From contig VXNJ01000010.1 in NCBI GenBank assembly GCA_009840625.1, positions 62,001 to 126,000 on the forward strand: 64,000 nucleotides of DNA. The letters run 5' to 3'. A program made the translations under genes and the position numbers. Positions 31,801 to 40,784 of this stretch are shown here, piece after piece; the first letter of the stretch is position 1; each line of letters opens with the position of its first letter. The stretch is from Chloroflexota bacterium (GTDB lineage: Bacteria; Chloroflexota; UBA11872; VXNJ01). A model generated the notes under the pieces. It had not been told where the DNA came from and did no database searches. It was given only the letters and a program-made list of their open reading frames with translations.

Positions 31801-33312
31801 GTGGCGACGCCCAACGTCGTCCTGATCGTCTATGACCAGCTGGCGGCGTCCTGGCTGGAAGCCGGCCTGCGCGGGGCGGCCGACCTGCCGAACTTTGCCC
31901 GCCTGGCCGGCCAAGGCACCTATTTCTCACGCTGCTTCTCGACCAACCCGGTCTGCAGCCCGGCCCGCGCCAGCATCGCCACCGGCCTGCGCTCCAGCGC
32001 CCACGGCGTCATGCAGCTGGGCTATGCGCTCTCGCCCGAACTGCCCACTTTCATGGGAGCGCTTTCCGAGGCCGGTTGGCACACCGCCGCCTGCGGCAAG
32101 CTGCACCTGCGGCCCCACTGGGAGAGCCTGGAACCCGACTACCGACCCTACGGGTTCAGCGAACAGCACATCACCGAGGACCCGCGCGGCGGAGCCTGGC
32201 TCGACTGGGTCCGGGCCGAGCATCCCGAGCACTTCCGCGCGGTCCTGACCACCATCTGGGCGCGCGAGATGGACGAGTTTTCCGAATACGGCCCGCAGCG
32301 CGAAAACCTCGCCGAGCTGATGGCCGGCCTGCCGATGCCGGGCAACGTTTACGAACTGCCGTTTCCGGCCAGGGTTTCACAGTCCAACTGGATCACCGAC
32401 CGCGCCCTTGATTCGATCGCCTCTACCCCTCCCGGCCAATCGCTGCTCTGCCAGATCGGCTACGTCCAGCCACATAATCCCTATGCTCCGCCGCGCGGTT
32501 TCCGGCGATTCGTCAACTTCGATTACGTCCCCGAACCGGTGCCGGCGGCCTGGCGCGACGACCCACTCGCTCCGCCGGCCTTCAGCGCCCGCGCCGCGGT
32601 GGCGGAGAAGTACGAATGGCGCGCCGCGCGCGAGCACTATTTCGCCGACATGGTGCACCTTGACCGCCAGCTGGGGCGGGTCCTGGACGGGCTGGCGGAC
32701 GCCGGGCGCCAGCGCGACACCTACGTGATCGCGCTGGCCGATCACGGCGACCTGCTGCTCGATCACGGCCTGATTTTCAAGGACAGCTTCCACTATGACG
32801 CCTGCGTCCGGGTGCCGCTGCTGATCAGCGGGCCGGGCCTGGCGCAAGGGCAGGTCTGCGACGATTTGGCCGCTATCGAGGACATCTACCCGACGATCTT
32901 GGAGGCCGCCGGCCTACCCTGTCCAATGCCGGACGAGCGGCGCCCGGTCCCCGGGCAGCCGGCCGCCCCTTTCTGCGCGGGCAGGTCGCTGCTCGAACTG
33001 GCCCGCGGCCGGACCCCGTCCGACTGGCGCGAGGCGGTATTCATCGAGTCGTTTAACAACCTGGACTCGCGCTTGCCGGGCAATTGGGTCAAGACGGTCC
33101 GCACTGTCGACGCCCGCTATTCGCTGTACGGGGAGGGGGCGGGCGAGCAGCTGTTCGACCTTGCGGCCGACCCCGACGAGCAGGAAAATCTAGCAGCCGA
33201 CCCAACCCACCGCCGGTTCCGCCAGCAGATGCGAGACCTGCTGCTCCAGCACCTGCTGGTCGAGCGCTACCCGCACCCGCCGCGCGATCTTTTCCGGCTC
33301 GGCGTTCACTGA
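31801..33312 (+). CDS. Type I sulfatase-superfamily hydrolase (DQ type)
   Basis: A 503-residue sulfatase-fold enzyme. The formylglycine motif is CSPAR with C52 as the residue converted to formylglycine. The first metal site is YDQ (residues 11-13) rather than the DD of arylsulfatases, as in choline-sulfatase and phosphonate monoester hydrolase groups. GKLHLRPHW supplies active-site Lys/His, ALADHGDLLLDHGLIFKDSF the Asp/His metal pair and Lys. The GTG start follows AGGAG seven bases upstream. No signal peptide is present. It is not closely related to the five sulfatases at 45-57 kb. Substrate could be a sulfate or phosphate/phosphonate ester. Confidence 0.85.
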   Translation: MATPNVVLIVYDQLAASWLEAGLRGAADLPNFARLAGQGTYFSRCFSTNPVCSPARASIATGLRSSAHGVMQLGYALSPELPTFMGALSEAGWHTAACGKLHLRPHWESLEPDYRPYGFSEQHITEDPRGGAWLDWVRAEHPEHFRAVLTTIWAREMDEFSEYGPQRENLAELMAGLPMPGNVYELPFPARVSQSNWITDRALDSIASTPPGQSLLCQIGYVQPHNPYAPPRGFRRFVNFDYVPEPVPAAWRDDPLAPPAFSARAAVAEKYEWRAAREHYFADMVHLDRQLGRVLDGLADAGRQRDTYVIALADHGDLLLDHGLIFKDSFHYDACVRVPLLISGPGLAQGQVCDDLAAIEDIYPTILEAAGLPCPMPDERRPVPGQPAAPFCAGRSLLELARGRTPSDWREAVFIESFNNLDSRLPGNWVKTVRTVDARYSLYGEGAGEQLFDLAADPDEQENLAADPTHRRFRQQMRDLLLQHLLVERYPHPPRDLFRLGVH

Positions 33313-33362
33313 TCGCGGCCAGACAGGGCCGCACGAATCTCCGATAGCCCCCAGGACAGCCG

Positions 33363-34205
33363 ATGATCGCTTTTCTCCGACGCCGATGGCGGCCGATCTT
33401 GGTCGCATTCATAGTCCTTGACATCGCCTTGGTGGCCGGGTTTGCGATCTGGTGGATGCAGGGTTCGCCCGAAGCTTCGGGCCCGACGCCGGCTCCGACG
33501 CTGACCGTCCCGGCCGCCACGCCGGCTCCGGCCGCCCAACCGGCCGCCGCCCCCGCGGAAACTCCCGCGCCAGTTCAGTCGGTTCCCGAACCGCCCGCCC
33601 CGACCCCGGTCGAGCCGACCGCTGCGCCGACTCCGGCCCCGGCGCTTGAGCCCAGCGGTGATGCGGTGCTTTACCGCTTCGGCGACGGAGACGCCACGGC
33701 CAGCTTCGCCGTGGACGAAATCCTCAACAACGCCCCGTTCACCGCCCTGGGTATCACCGACGAGGCGGCCGGTGACATCGTCATCGACTGGGCCGACCCT
33801 GCCGCTTCACAGCTCGGCACGATCTTGATTAACGCCCGCACCCTGGAAACCGACAACCCCTTCCGCGACCGCGCCATCCGCAATTCGATCCTGGAATCAA
33901 GCCAGGACCTTTACGAGTTCATCTCGTTTGCTCCGACCGAACTGCGCGGGTTGCCGGACTCGGTGGCGGTAGGCGACAAGGTCGATTTCGAGGTGGTGGG
34001 CGATCTGACCATCCGTGAAATCACCGTCTCGACAGTCTGGGCCGTGAGTGTCACCCTTGCCTCCGAGGATCAGATAAACGGCGAGGCCAGCACCGAGGTG
34101 TTACGGTCCGATTTCGATCTGCAGATCCCCAGCGTGCCGCGCGTGGCCGGGGTGGATGACGACGTGCAGCTGACTCTGGTTTTCAGCGCCCAGCGGGTCG
34201 GCTGA
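33363..34205 (+). CDS. Membrane-anchored YceI-like domain protein
   Basis: A 280-residue protein with an N-terminal membrane helix (about 11-33, ILVAFIVLDIALVAGFAIWW), a long Pro/Ala/Thr linker (about 35-100) and a YceI-type lipocalin-like beta barrel to the end. Barrel landmarks are TASFAVDEIL, VIDWADPAASQLGTILINAR, TLETDNPFRDRAIRNSI, FISFAPTELRGLPDSVAVGD and LRSDFDLQIPSVPRVAGVDD. YceI proteins bind isoprenoid or amide lipids in the periplasm or outside the membrane. Here the barrel is held off the membrane by the linker instead of being secreted. It lies 50 bases after a sulfatase gene. Confidence 0.85.
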   Translation: MIAFLRRRWRPILVAFIVLDIALVAGFAIWWMQGSPEASGPTPAPTLTVPAATPAPAAQPAAAPAETPAPVQSVPEPPAPTPVEPTAAPTPAPALEPSGDAVLYRFGDGDATASFAVDEILNNAPFTALGITDEAAGDIVIDWADPAASQLGTILINARTLETDNPFRDRAIRNSILESSQDLYEFISFAPTELRGLPDSVAVGDKVDFEVVGDLTIREITVSTVWAVSVTLASEDQINGEASTEVLRSDFDLQIPSVPRVAGVDDDVQLTLVFSAQRVG

Positions 34206-34215
34206 GGCTTACCCC

Positions 34216-36816
34216 TCAGGCCACTCGCAGCGTCACCGACGCGCCGGCCGAAATCGACAGGGGAGCGGACAGTTCGGCCGCTCCGGCCCCGTCCAATTCG
34301 AAGCCCTCGAGATCCAGTCGGCCTTCCGAGCAGCCGAGTTCGACCTCCCAGCCCTCGCCGTTAGCGCTGATCCGGCAGCGCCCGAAGGCAGACCCGTTGG
34401 ACCAAAAGGCGAACTGCTCGCGTGCCGCAAATCGCATCTGCCGGCTGACCCCGCAGTACTGGTAACCGGAAAGGGCCAGAACGGCTCCCCAGGAAGCCAT
34501 CGCGCGGGCGTAGTGGTGGCCGCATTCGGCCTCGTCGAAGGGGTTCCGGCGCCGGCCGTCGTAGCGGGCCCGGACCGCCTCGATCACCTCCAACCCGCTG
34601 GCCAACTGGCCCTCCAGGATCATGCCCACGGCGGCGGTGTACTCGAATCCGGTCATGACTTCGTTGGCGTAAGGGAACGGCCGTTTGGGGCGCCCGCCGC
34701 GCGGCCAGGTCGCCATCAGCAGGGCCTGTTCGTCGTTGAGGACGTAGGTCCGGGCGTGATTGAAATGGTGGAAGAAGGAGCGGCGGAAGTTGTGGCGCAT
34801 GATCGCCGCGTGGGTGGCGGCCACGTTCTCGGGCGACAGCAGGTAGCCGAGGCCGTTTAGGTGAGCGAAGAACTGCCCGACCAACTGGTCGACCAGGCAG
34901 CCCGGGCCCAGTTGCAGGTCCGGGTCGGAAACGTCGCGCGCGCCCATCGACTCGATGCGTAGACCGGGCGCGATTTCGGCCGGATTGCCGATCGGGACTA
35001 TCTGGTGCTCGTAGTACTCGCCGTTGAATAGGTTGGCGTCGGACCAGGCGCTGCCGGCCTCGAACAGGCGGCGGCATTTTTCGGCGAAGTCGCGCTCGCC
35101 CAGGTGGCGGGCCATTTCCTCGGCTGCGCGCAGCGCACCGAGATACCAGCCCTGCATCTGCGGGTTGGGGCCGAAGTACTCCACGTCCATGGTGTTGTGC
35201 TGGCAGCCTTCCATCACCCCGTCGCGGTCGCCGTCCCAGCCGCCCTCGACCCAGCAGTACTCCAGCGCCCGCTTGCAGTGTGGCCAGAGTTCGGCCAGAA
35301 AGTCGTCGTCTCCGCTGAGGCGCCACTCGCGGTAAAGCTTCATGACGCAACCCAGCTGGCCGTCGGCGGCGGCCGATACGAACTCGGTGGCCCGCCCCTC
35401 CAGCGGCAGCATCACCCGGAAGGACATCTTGCCCTCGGCGTCGGTCGCGTGGGCGAACTCGACCTCGCGCATGCTGCGGGCCAGGTCCCCGAACAGGTAG
35501 GCCAGCGCCTGCTCGTAGTTCCAGACGTGGGTGCAGGAGCCCGGGCAGCAGCCGACCGCGTCGTTGCAGCCCTCCCATCCGTAGAAACGCCCGTCGGCGG
35601 TGCGGAAACAGGTTTGTGACTTGAGCGTCGAGAGGTTGAAGAGGGCCGCCTCCTTGACCGCGCCCGGCAGGTCCGTGCCCAGAAAGGCGCCCACGAACTC
35701 CAGGCTGCGCCGCTCCAGTTCATCCAGTTGCCCGACCGCGGCCGCGGCCGCCTCCCAGGCATCGTCGAAACGGGTGGCATAGTGGTTGCCGATCCAGTCC
35801 GGATTGCCGGTCCCCTCACAGCAGCCATCGTCATCGGCGCAGCAGTCGCTCGGCTGCCCGCAGCCGCAGTCGCCGTCGGCGCAGCAGTCGGCACCCATGC
35901 GATGCATGTCCCAGGTGAGTCGGTTGGGAAAGTGCCAGCTGAGCAGGAACGTGACCGAGGCCTCTTCGCCCGGTGCGACCTTGAGCGGCACCGCCAGCGA
36001 TCCGACCGCCAGCGACTCCTCGGCGGGGCGGTCGGCAATCTTGCCGTCGGCTGCGAACTCGTCCCAGAAGTCCAGCAGGTAGTTGCCCCAGCCGGGGTTG
36101 GGCCAGGCGGTCCGGTAGCTGCACTCCGGAGCGGTTGTAACCAGGGCCATGGTGCCCCACTGCTCGGAGCCGGGCGCAACGCCCTCCGAATCCATGTAGA
36201 TGCCCTGGAAGCCGTCCCCCTGCCGGAAGCGGTTGCGGTTTGCATCGGGCTGCCCGCGATTGCCGTCGGTGCCGATGAAGTTATCGAGCGAACCGCAGAT
36301 CGAGGCTTCCAGCTCCGACTCGGACTCGTTGGCCACCACGAAGCGCAGGGCCGCGAACGGCATTCCGCTGGCGTCGGCATCGCCCGGGATCAGGGGGTTG
36401 AACGCCTCGATCCGCACCGAGGCCGGCACCGCCGGATCCGAAAGGCAGACCTGGCCGAACGGGTAGGCGGCGTGAAACGAGCACTCGCGCCAGTGCGGCA
36501 GCCCGTGATTGGGAACCTCGCTGCCCCTAAAACCCTCGTAATCGGCCTGATCGATCGTCCCTTCCAGCGACAGCGCCTGCGGCTCCCCGTCGCCGGCTTT
36601 GAGCCAGATTGCAAAAAACGTCGCGCTGCCCAGCCGCTGACGGGGTGAAAACCCCTTGGCCGGCCGGTTCACGATCTCCCAGTCGCGCAGTTGGCCGCGC
36701 CCGCCGAGCGAAACGCACCCCGTGCCGATACCGCCCAGGGGCATCCCGATCGCCCGCAATCGGTCCTGCGGGTAACTGGTGAGAACGGGCCACTTGGAAC
36801 TGGTCGAAATCGGCAT
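34216..36816 (-). CDS. GH116 family glycoside hydrolase with Cys-rich insertion
   Basis: An 866-residue protein of the GBA2-like GH116 family (beta-glucosidase/beta-xylosidase/glucosylceramidase). The N-terminal beta-sandwich starts MPLGGIGTGCVSLGGRGQ, and the C-terminal (alpha/alpha)6 barrel contains CTHVWNYEQALAYLFGDLAR, CQHNTMDVEYFGPNPQMQGW and ANEVMTGFEYTAAVGMILEG, all typical of this family. Between domains (residues 311-333) there is an insertion with eight cysteines and many Asp/Gly, just before GNHYATRFDDAW. There is no signal peptide, so the enzyme should be cytoplasmic. It converges with the YceI gene (10 bases apart). The natural substrate is unknown. Confidence 0.88.
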   Translation of the reverse strand: MPISTSSKWPVLTSYPQDRLRAIGMPLGGIGTGCVSLGGRGQLRDWEIVNRPAKGFSPRQRLGSATFFAIWLKAGDGEPQALSLEGTIDQADYEGFRGSEVPNHGLPHWRECSFHAAYPFGQVCLSDPAVPASVRIEAFNPLIPGDADASGMPFAALRFVVANESESELEASICGSLDNFIGTDGNRGQPDANRNRFRQGDGFQGIYMDSEGVAPGSEQWGTMALVTTAPECSYRTAWPNPGWGNYLLDFWDEFAADGKIADRPAEESLAVGSLAVPLKVAPGEEASVTFLLSWHFPNRLTWDMHRMGADCCADGDCGCGQPSDCCADDDGCCEGTGNPDWIGNHYATRFDDAWEAAAAAVGQLDELERRSLEFVGAFLGTDLPGAVKEAALFNLSTLKSQTCFRTADGRFYGWEGCNDAVGCCPGSCTHVWNYEQALAYLFGDLARSMREVEFAHATDAEGKMSFRVMLPLEGRATEFVSAAADGQLGCVMKLYREWRLSGDDDFLAELWPHCKRALEYCWVEGGWDGDRDGVMEGCQHNTMDVEYFGPNPQMQGWYLGALRAAEEMARHLGERDFAEKCRRLFEAGSAWSDANLFNGEYYEHQIVPIGNPAEIAPGLRIESMGARDVSDPDLQLGPGCLVDQLVGQFFAHLNGLGYLLSPENVAATHAAIMRHNFRRSFFHHFNHARTYVLNDEQALLMATWPRGGRPKRPFPYANEVMTGFEYTAAVGMILEGQLASGLEVIEAVRARYDGRRRNPFDEAECGHHYARAMASWGAVLALSGYQYCGVSRQMRFAAREQFAFWSNGSAFGRCRISANGEGWEVELGCSEGRLDLEGFELDGAGAAELSAPLSISAGASVTLRVA

Positions 36817-37174
36817 CTTCGGGGCCTCTGGGCAATGGAGTTTCTGGGAATTTGACCACCCCTATTCTTGACCCCCAGAACCCCTTACCAAGCCCTACAA
36901 TCGGCGAGTCCGGCAGATGCGCGAATTGCGGCGCCGTAACCGGGTTTCCAAGACCAGTAAATGCGATGAACTGCAATGGCTAGCTGGCGCTCCCCCGAGC
37001 TAGTGACCCGACTGCGAACCAGTCCATTGCCGAGGGTCGATCCGCACCCCCGACCGCGCACCGCCCGCTGCGCGCCCGACCGCCGGGCGGCAACCTAGCC
37101 CAGCCGAACCAGTCCCTCTCCAAACCGTCCATGACGGCCCCGACCGTTGCGGCCCCGCCGCGGCAGGCTGAGCG
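36817..37174. other. Intergenic region between divergent genes
   Basis: A 358-base gap between the GH116 gene (minus) and the first MFS gene (plus), which must hold both promoters. No convincing -35/-10 pair, operator palindrome or small gene is seen. Open frames here lack ribosome-binding sites and recognisable motifs. Confidence 0.5.
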
Positions 37175-38371
37175 ATGATCGCGCTAGATGCACTGCGCCA
37201 GCCCGGCTTCGCGCTGGTGTGGATTTCCACCAGCATCAATTTCTCGGCCTATTTCCTGCGCAGCACGATCCAGGGCTGGCTGGTCCTGCAGTTGACCAAT
37301 TCATCCACCTGGGTGGGACTGGTGAACGGCCTGCCGGTGATCGTTACCGCGCCGATGTCCTTCTTCGCCGGGGCGATTACCGACCGCAGCGACGCGCGCC
37401 TGCTGATCATCTGGACCCGCGCCGCTTCGACGTTCACCTGTTTCTTGACCGCGTTCCTGATAACTTCGCAGGTTATCGATGTCTACCAGCTGCTGGTCCT
37501 GGCGACCGCCCTCAATGCGGCCTTCTATCTGGCCTTTCCGGCCAACCAGACCTACATCGTGGCCCTGGTCGGCCCGGAGCGGTTGTTGGCCGCTAACTCG
37601 CTGGTAACCGGGTTCGGGTTCGGCTTCAACTTCATCGGGCCGTCCCTGGCCGGATACGCCGCCGCCCAACTGGGGATCGATTCGGTCTACTACGGGCTCG
37701 GTCTGGCCTATCTGGCCGCCACCCTCACCCTGCTGCGCACGCCCTCGGTCCCGGTCGAGGGATCTACCGCGGGCGAAAACATGCTCCGGAACGTGCTGGC
37801 CGGCATCGCCTACGTCCGGACCCAGCCCGGCCTGGCCTGGGTCTTCTACGTCGCCATGCTGGGGATTTCCGGTTCGCCGTTCCTGGCGATCCTGCCGGCG
37901 ATGGCTCGCGACGAGCTCGGACTGGGGGCCGCCGGATTCGGACTGATCGCCGGCAGCCAGGGCATCGGCAGCCTCATATGCACGTCTGTCTTCCTGGCCG
38001 TCGGAGAGGTTCGCCGCAAGGGGTTGGCCATGCTCGCCGGGGCGGTGGTCTGGGCCCTCGGGATGATCATCATCGGCTTGTCGCAGGAGCTCTGGCAGGC
38101 GATCGCGGCCGGTATCCTGATGGGTTTTTCGCCGCCGCTCTGGATGAACTCGGCCCAGACGGTGATCATGACCGCGGTGCCGCCGCCGATGCGCGCCCGC
38201 ATGGCGGCGCTGTTTGCGCTTTCGTTCCAGATGGTCCCGCTCGGCTACTTGCTCGGCGGGGTACTGGCCGACGCGTTCGGGCCCGCCCTTACCCTGCAGC
38301 TGCTCGGTGTCGCCGGCGTGCTCGCGCACGCGCCGCCGCTGTTCTCACGCCAGTTCCGCGAGATCGGTTGA
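37175..38371 (+). CDS. MFS transporter, copy 1
   Basis: A 398-residue major facilitator of the DHA3/EntS-like group with about 12 membrane helices. The loop 2-3 motif appears as GAITDRSDARLLI, and helices such as AAFYLAFPANQTYIVALVG and GFGFGFNFIGPSLAGYAAAQ are shared nearly residue-for-residue with copy 2. Such proteins usually export drugs, siderophores or metabolites by proton antiport. A single 65-base stretch (37275-37339) is identical to copy 2, and the last third is also very similar. It starts at ATG 37175 and is followed by copy 2 after 39 bases, probably cotranscribed. Confidence 0.9.
   Translation: MIALDALRQPGFALVWISTSINFSAYFLRSTIQGWLVLQLTNSSTWVGLVNGLPVIVTAPMSFFAGAITDRSDARLLIIWTRAASTFTCFLTAFLITSQVIDVYQLLVLATALNAAFYLAFPANQTYIVALVGPERLLAANSLVTGFGFGFNFIGPSLAGYAAAQLGIDSVYYGLGLAYLAATLTLLRTPSVPVEGSTAGENMLRNVLAGIAYVRTQPGLAWVFYVAMLGISGSPFLAILPAMARDELGLGAAGFGLIAGSQGIGSLICTSVFLAVGEVRRKGLAMLAGAVVWALGMIIIGLSQELWQAIAAGILMGFSPPLWMNSAQTVIMTAVPPPMRARMAALFALSFQMVPLGYLLGGVLADAFGPALTLQLLGVAGVLAHAPPLFSRQFREIG
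37275..37339 (+). repeat. 65-bp exact repeat, first copy
   Basis: Identical to 38529-38593 at the same place in the twin MFS gene. It encodes LVLQLTNSSTWVGLVNGLPV. The flanking DNA differs, so the identity exceeds what protein conservation requires and suggests recent conversion. Confidence 0.85.
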
Positions 38372-38410
38372 CCCGGTCCGGCCGACCATCCCAATACCGC
38401 TCCCCGCCCC

Positions 38411-39625
38411 ATGAGACCCCATCGCCCGACGACGGCGCTCGACACCCTGCATCAACCGGGGTTCCTGCTGTTGTGGCTGTCGACCGGCATCTACCATTCC
38501 GGCCATTTCCTGCGCGGGACCATCCAGAGCTGGCTGGTCCTGCAGTTGACCAATTCATCCACCTGGGTGGGACTGGTGAACGGCCTGCCGGTGGTTGTGA
38601 CCGGTCCGTTGTCCTTCTTCGCCGGGGCGATTACCGACCGCAGCGACCCTCGGCAGATGCTGCTCTGGACCCGTGGCGCGACCGGTTTCCTGTGCTTCTT
38701 GACCGGGTTCCTGATCTCGGCCCAGATCATCGACGCCGTACAGCTGCTGGCCCTGGCCACGACCCTGAACGCGGCCTACTATCTTGCGTTCCCGGCCAAC
38801 CAGGTCTATATCGTGGGCCTGGTCGGACCCGAGCGATTGCTGACCGCCAACGCGTTGGTCAACGGGTTCGGGTTCGGCATCAATTTCGTCGCCCCGGCTT
38901 TGGCCGGGTACGCCGCCGCCCGGCTCGGCATCGACTCCGTCTATTACGCGCTCGGCCTGGCCTACCTGGTGGCGACGGTGCTGATACTGCGCACCCCGCC
39001 GACACCGGTCGAGGGAACGCCAACGACCGGCAACCTGATCCGCAAGGTGCTGATCGGGATCGGTTTCGTCAGGACCCAACCCGGTCTGGCCTGGGTCTTT
39101 TACCTGGCCCTGCTGTCAATTTTGGGGGCGCCGTTTTCGATCATCCTGCCGGCGATGACCCGCGACGAACTGGGCGCCGGGGCGGCCGGATTCGGGCTGG
39201 TCGTGGCGAGCCAGGGGGTTGGCAGCCTGGCCGGCACGGTCGCCCTGCTGGCTTACGGCCAATTGCCGCGCAAGGGTCTGGCGATGCTGGCCGGCGGGGT
39301 CCTGTGGGCGACCGGGATGATCATCATCGGCTTGTCGCAGGAGCTCTGGCAGGCGATCGCGGCGGGAATCCTGATGGGTTTTTCGCCGCCGCTCTGGATG
39401 AATTCGGTCCAGACCGTAATCATCACGGCCGTCCCGGCGCCGATGCGGGCGCGCATGGCGGCGCTTTTCGCGCTCTCGTTCCAGATGGTCCCGGCCGGCT
39501 ACCTGCTCGGCGGGTTCTTGGCCGACGCCCTCGGGCCCGCCGCAAGCCTGCAGCTGCTCGGCCTTGCCAGCCTGCTTGCCCACGTGCCGCCGCTGTTCTC
39601 GCGCCAGTTCCGCGAGATCGGCTGA
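38411..39625 (+). CDS. MFS transporter, copy 2
   Basis: A 404-residue paralogue of the preceding transporter with the same 12-helix layout, the GAITDRSDPRQMLLWTRG loop and the GFGFGINFVAPALAGYAAAR region. Differences concentrate at the N-terminus (MRPHRPTTALDTLHQPG) and in helices 2, 6 and 7, where substrate-facing residues often lie, so the two may have different cargoes or form a heteromer. The C-terminal end, LFSRQFREIG, is identical in both. It converges with the haloalkane dehalogenase gene (20 bases apart). Confidence 0.9.
   Translation: MRPHRPTTALDTLHQPGFLLLWLSTGIYHSGHFLRGTIQSWLVLQLTNSSTWVGLVNGLPVVVTGPLSFFAGAITDRSDPRQMLLWTRGATGFLCFLTGFLISAQIIDAVQLLALATTLNAAYYLAFPANQVYIVGLVGPERLLTANALVNGFGFGINFVAPALAGYAAARLGIDSVYYALGLAYLVATVLILRTPPTPVEGTPTTGNLIRKVLIGIGFVRTQPGLAWVFYLALLSILGAPFSIILPAMTRDELGAGAAGFGLVVASQGVGSLAGTVALLAYGQLPRKGLAMLAGGVLWATGMIIIGLSQELWQAIAAGILMGFSPPLWMNSVQTVIITAVPAPMRARMAALFALSFQMVPAGYLLGGFLADALGPAASLQLLGLASLLAHVPPLFSRQFREIG
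38529..38593 (+). repeat. 65-bp exact repeat, second copy
   Basis: Identical to 37275-37339 in MFS copy 1. A second shared tract of 51 bases begins at 38059 in copy 1 (through 38109) and recurs in copy 2 near 39313. Confidence 0.85.
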
Positions 39626-39645
39626 CCGCCGCAAAGGGCTCCGTC

Positions 39646-40527
39646 TCAGCGCATCGATTTAAGAAAGTCGGCGATCGCCTCGCCGATTTGGAACGGCGAA
39701 TCCTCCTGGATGTAGTGGATTCCCAGCACGGTCCTTTCTTTTTGGTTCGGCCAGGATCGGCAGAAGTTGCGCTGTCGTCCGGTCAGGATCGAGCCCGGAT
39801 AGGCGTTGATGAAAAGCTTCGGCAATTCGCTGGCCGACAACCACCGACCGACCCGATCAATCATTTCGATAACGTCCGCGGGCTCCCCGCCGATCGGGCA
39901 CTCCCGGGTGAACGTGAGCGTGGGTCGCCGCGACTCGCCCGGCTCCAGGTACGGCCGCCGGTAGGCATCCATCACCGCTTCCGGCAGCTGGCCGACCATG
40001 CGGGTGCCTATCGTCTCGATGAAGAAGTTGTCCTTCAGAACCAGGTCTTCGCCCATCGGGGATCGGAATTGCTTGAACAGGTCCCGCCTGATTTCAGGCC
40101 AATCGTCCCACTCCAGCGGCTGGACCAGAGTTTCCATGTAGGCAATGCCCTTGATCCGGTCCCGGTTGCGATGGGCCCAGTCGAACCCGATCGGCCCGCC
40201 CCAGTCGTGCAGCACCAGCGTGATTCGATCGCCGAGCTCCAACGCCTCGAACCAAGCATCCAGGTACCTGGTCTGGTCGGCAATGCGATACATGGACCCG
40301 GGCAGCTTCCCCGAGTCCCCGCATCCCATAAGGTCCGGCGCCAGGCAACGCCCGAACGGCTCGGCGAACGGAATGATGTTCCGCCACACATAGGAGTAAG
40401 TGCCGTTGCCGTGGAGGAATACGATTGCGTCACCGCTTCCGGCGTCGATGTAGGAAATCTCGCTGTCGAGGACCTTGACGCGTCTGCGGTCGTAAGGGTC
40501 TGCTTCCGGAATCTTGCGGTTGGGCAC
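39646..40527 (-). CDS. Haloalkane dehalogenase-like alpha/beta hydrolase
   Basis: A 293-residue alpha/beta hydrolase aligning along its length with DhaA/LinB-type haloalkane dehalogenases. The oxyanion segment is FLHGNGTYSYVWRNIIP, the nucleophile Asp is in LVLHDWGGPIGFDWAHRN, and RIKGIAYMETLVQPLEWDDW carries the acid region. The halide-binding Trp next to the nucleophile (HDW) is present. The enzyme hydrolyses carbon-halogen bonds to alcohols. The GTG at 40527 (GGAG four bases upstream) matches the family start; the ATG at 40578 adds 17 unconserved residues. No signal peptide. Related epoxide hydrolases also use Asp, but the His-Asn and Trp context favours a dehalogenase. Confidence 0.83.
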   Translation of the reverse strand: MPNRKIPEADPYDRRRVKVLDSEISYIDAGSGDAIVFLHGNGTYSYVWRNIIPFAEPFGRCLAPDLMGCGDSGKLPGSMYRIADQTRYLDAWFEALELGDRITLVLHDWGGPIGFDWAHRNRDRIKGIAYMETLVQPLEWDDWPEIRRDLFKQFRSPMGEDLVLKDNFFIETIGTRMVGQLPEAVMDAYRRPYLEPGESRRPTLTFTRECPIGGEPADVIEMIDRVGRWLSASELPKLFINAYPGSILTGRQRNFCRSWPNQKERTVLGIHYIQEDSPFQIGEAIADFLKSMR

Positions 40528-40784
40528 CTGGCTCCGCCCCCTCTCGGTTCCCCGGGGTTTGGAACAATCCCGGACCAACGTCCAACTAATCTAGTCGGCG
40601 GCGCGGCGTGATTGCTCCCGCGCGACATGGTGCGCCCGACGCGCGCCGCAGAGTCACGACCTCAGGAAGGGATAGCTCCAAGATTCGTGCAGGTTCGGCC
40701 AGACTTGACAGACCAAGCCCGGCGCGCCCGCCGCGGCGGCTCCATGCAGCCGACCCCCGCCCGGCCCCAGCGAAAGGGAGTGCG

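Noticed and set aside
37978-40611. An 877-codon plus-strand frame covering MFS copy 2 and the dehalogenase
   Set aside because: It overlaps the MFS gene in another frame and runs antisense through the dehalogenase. Its composition (Arg/Pro/Ala) is that of a shadow frame.
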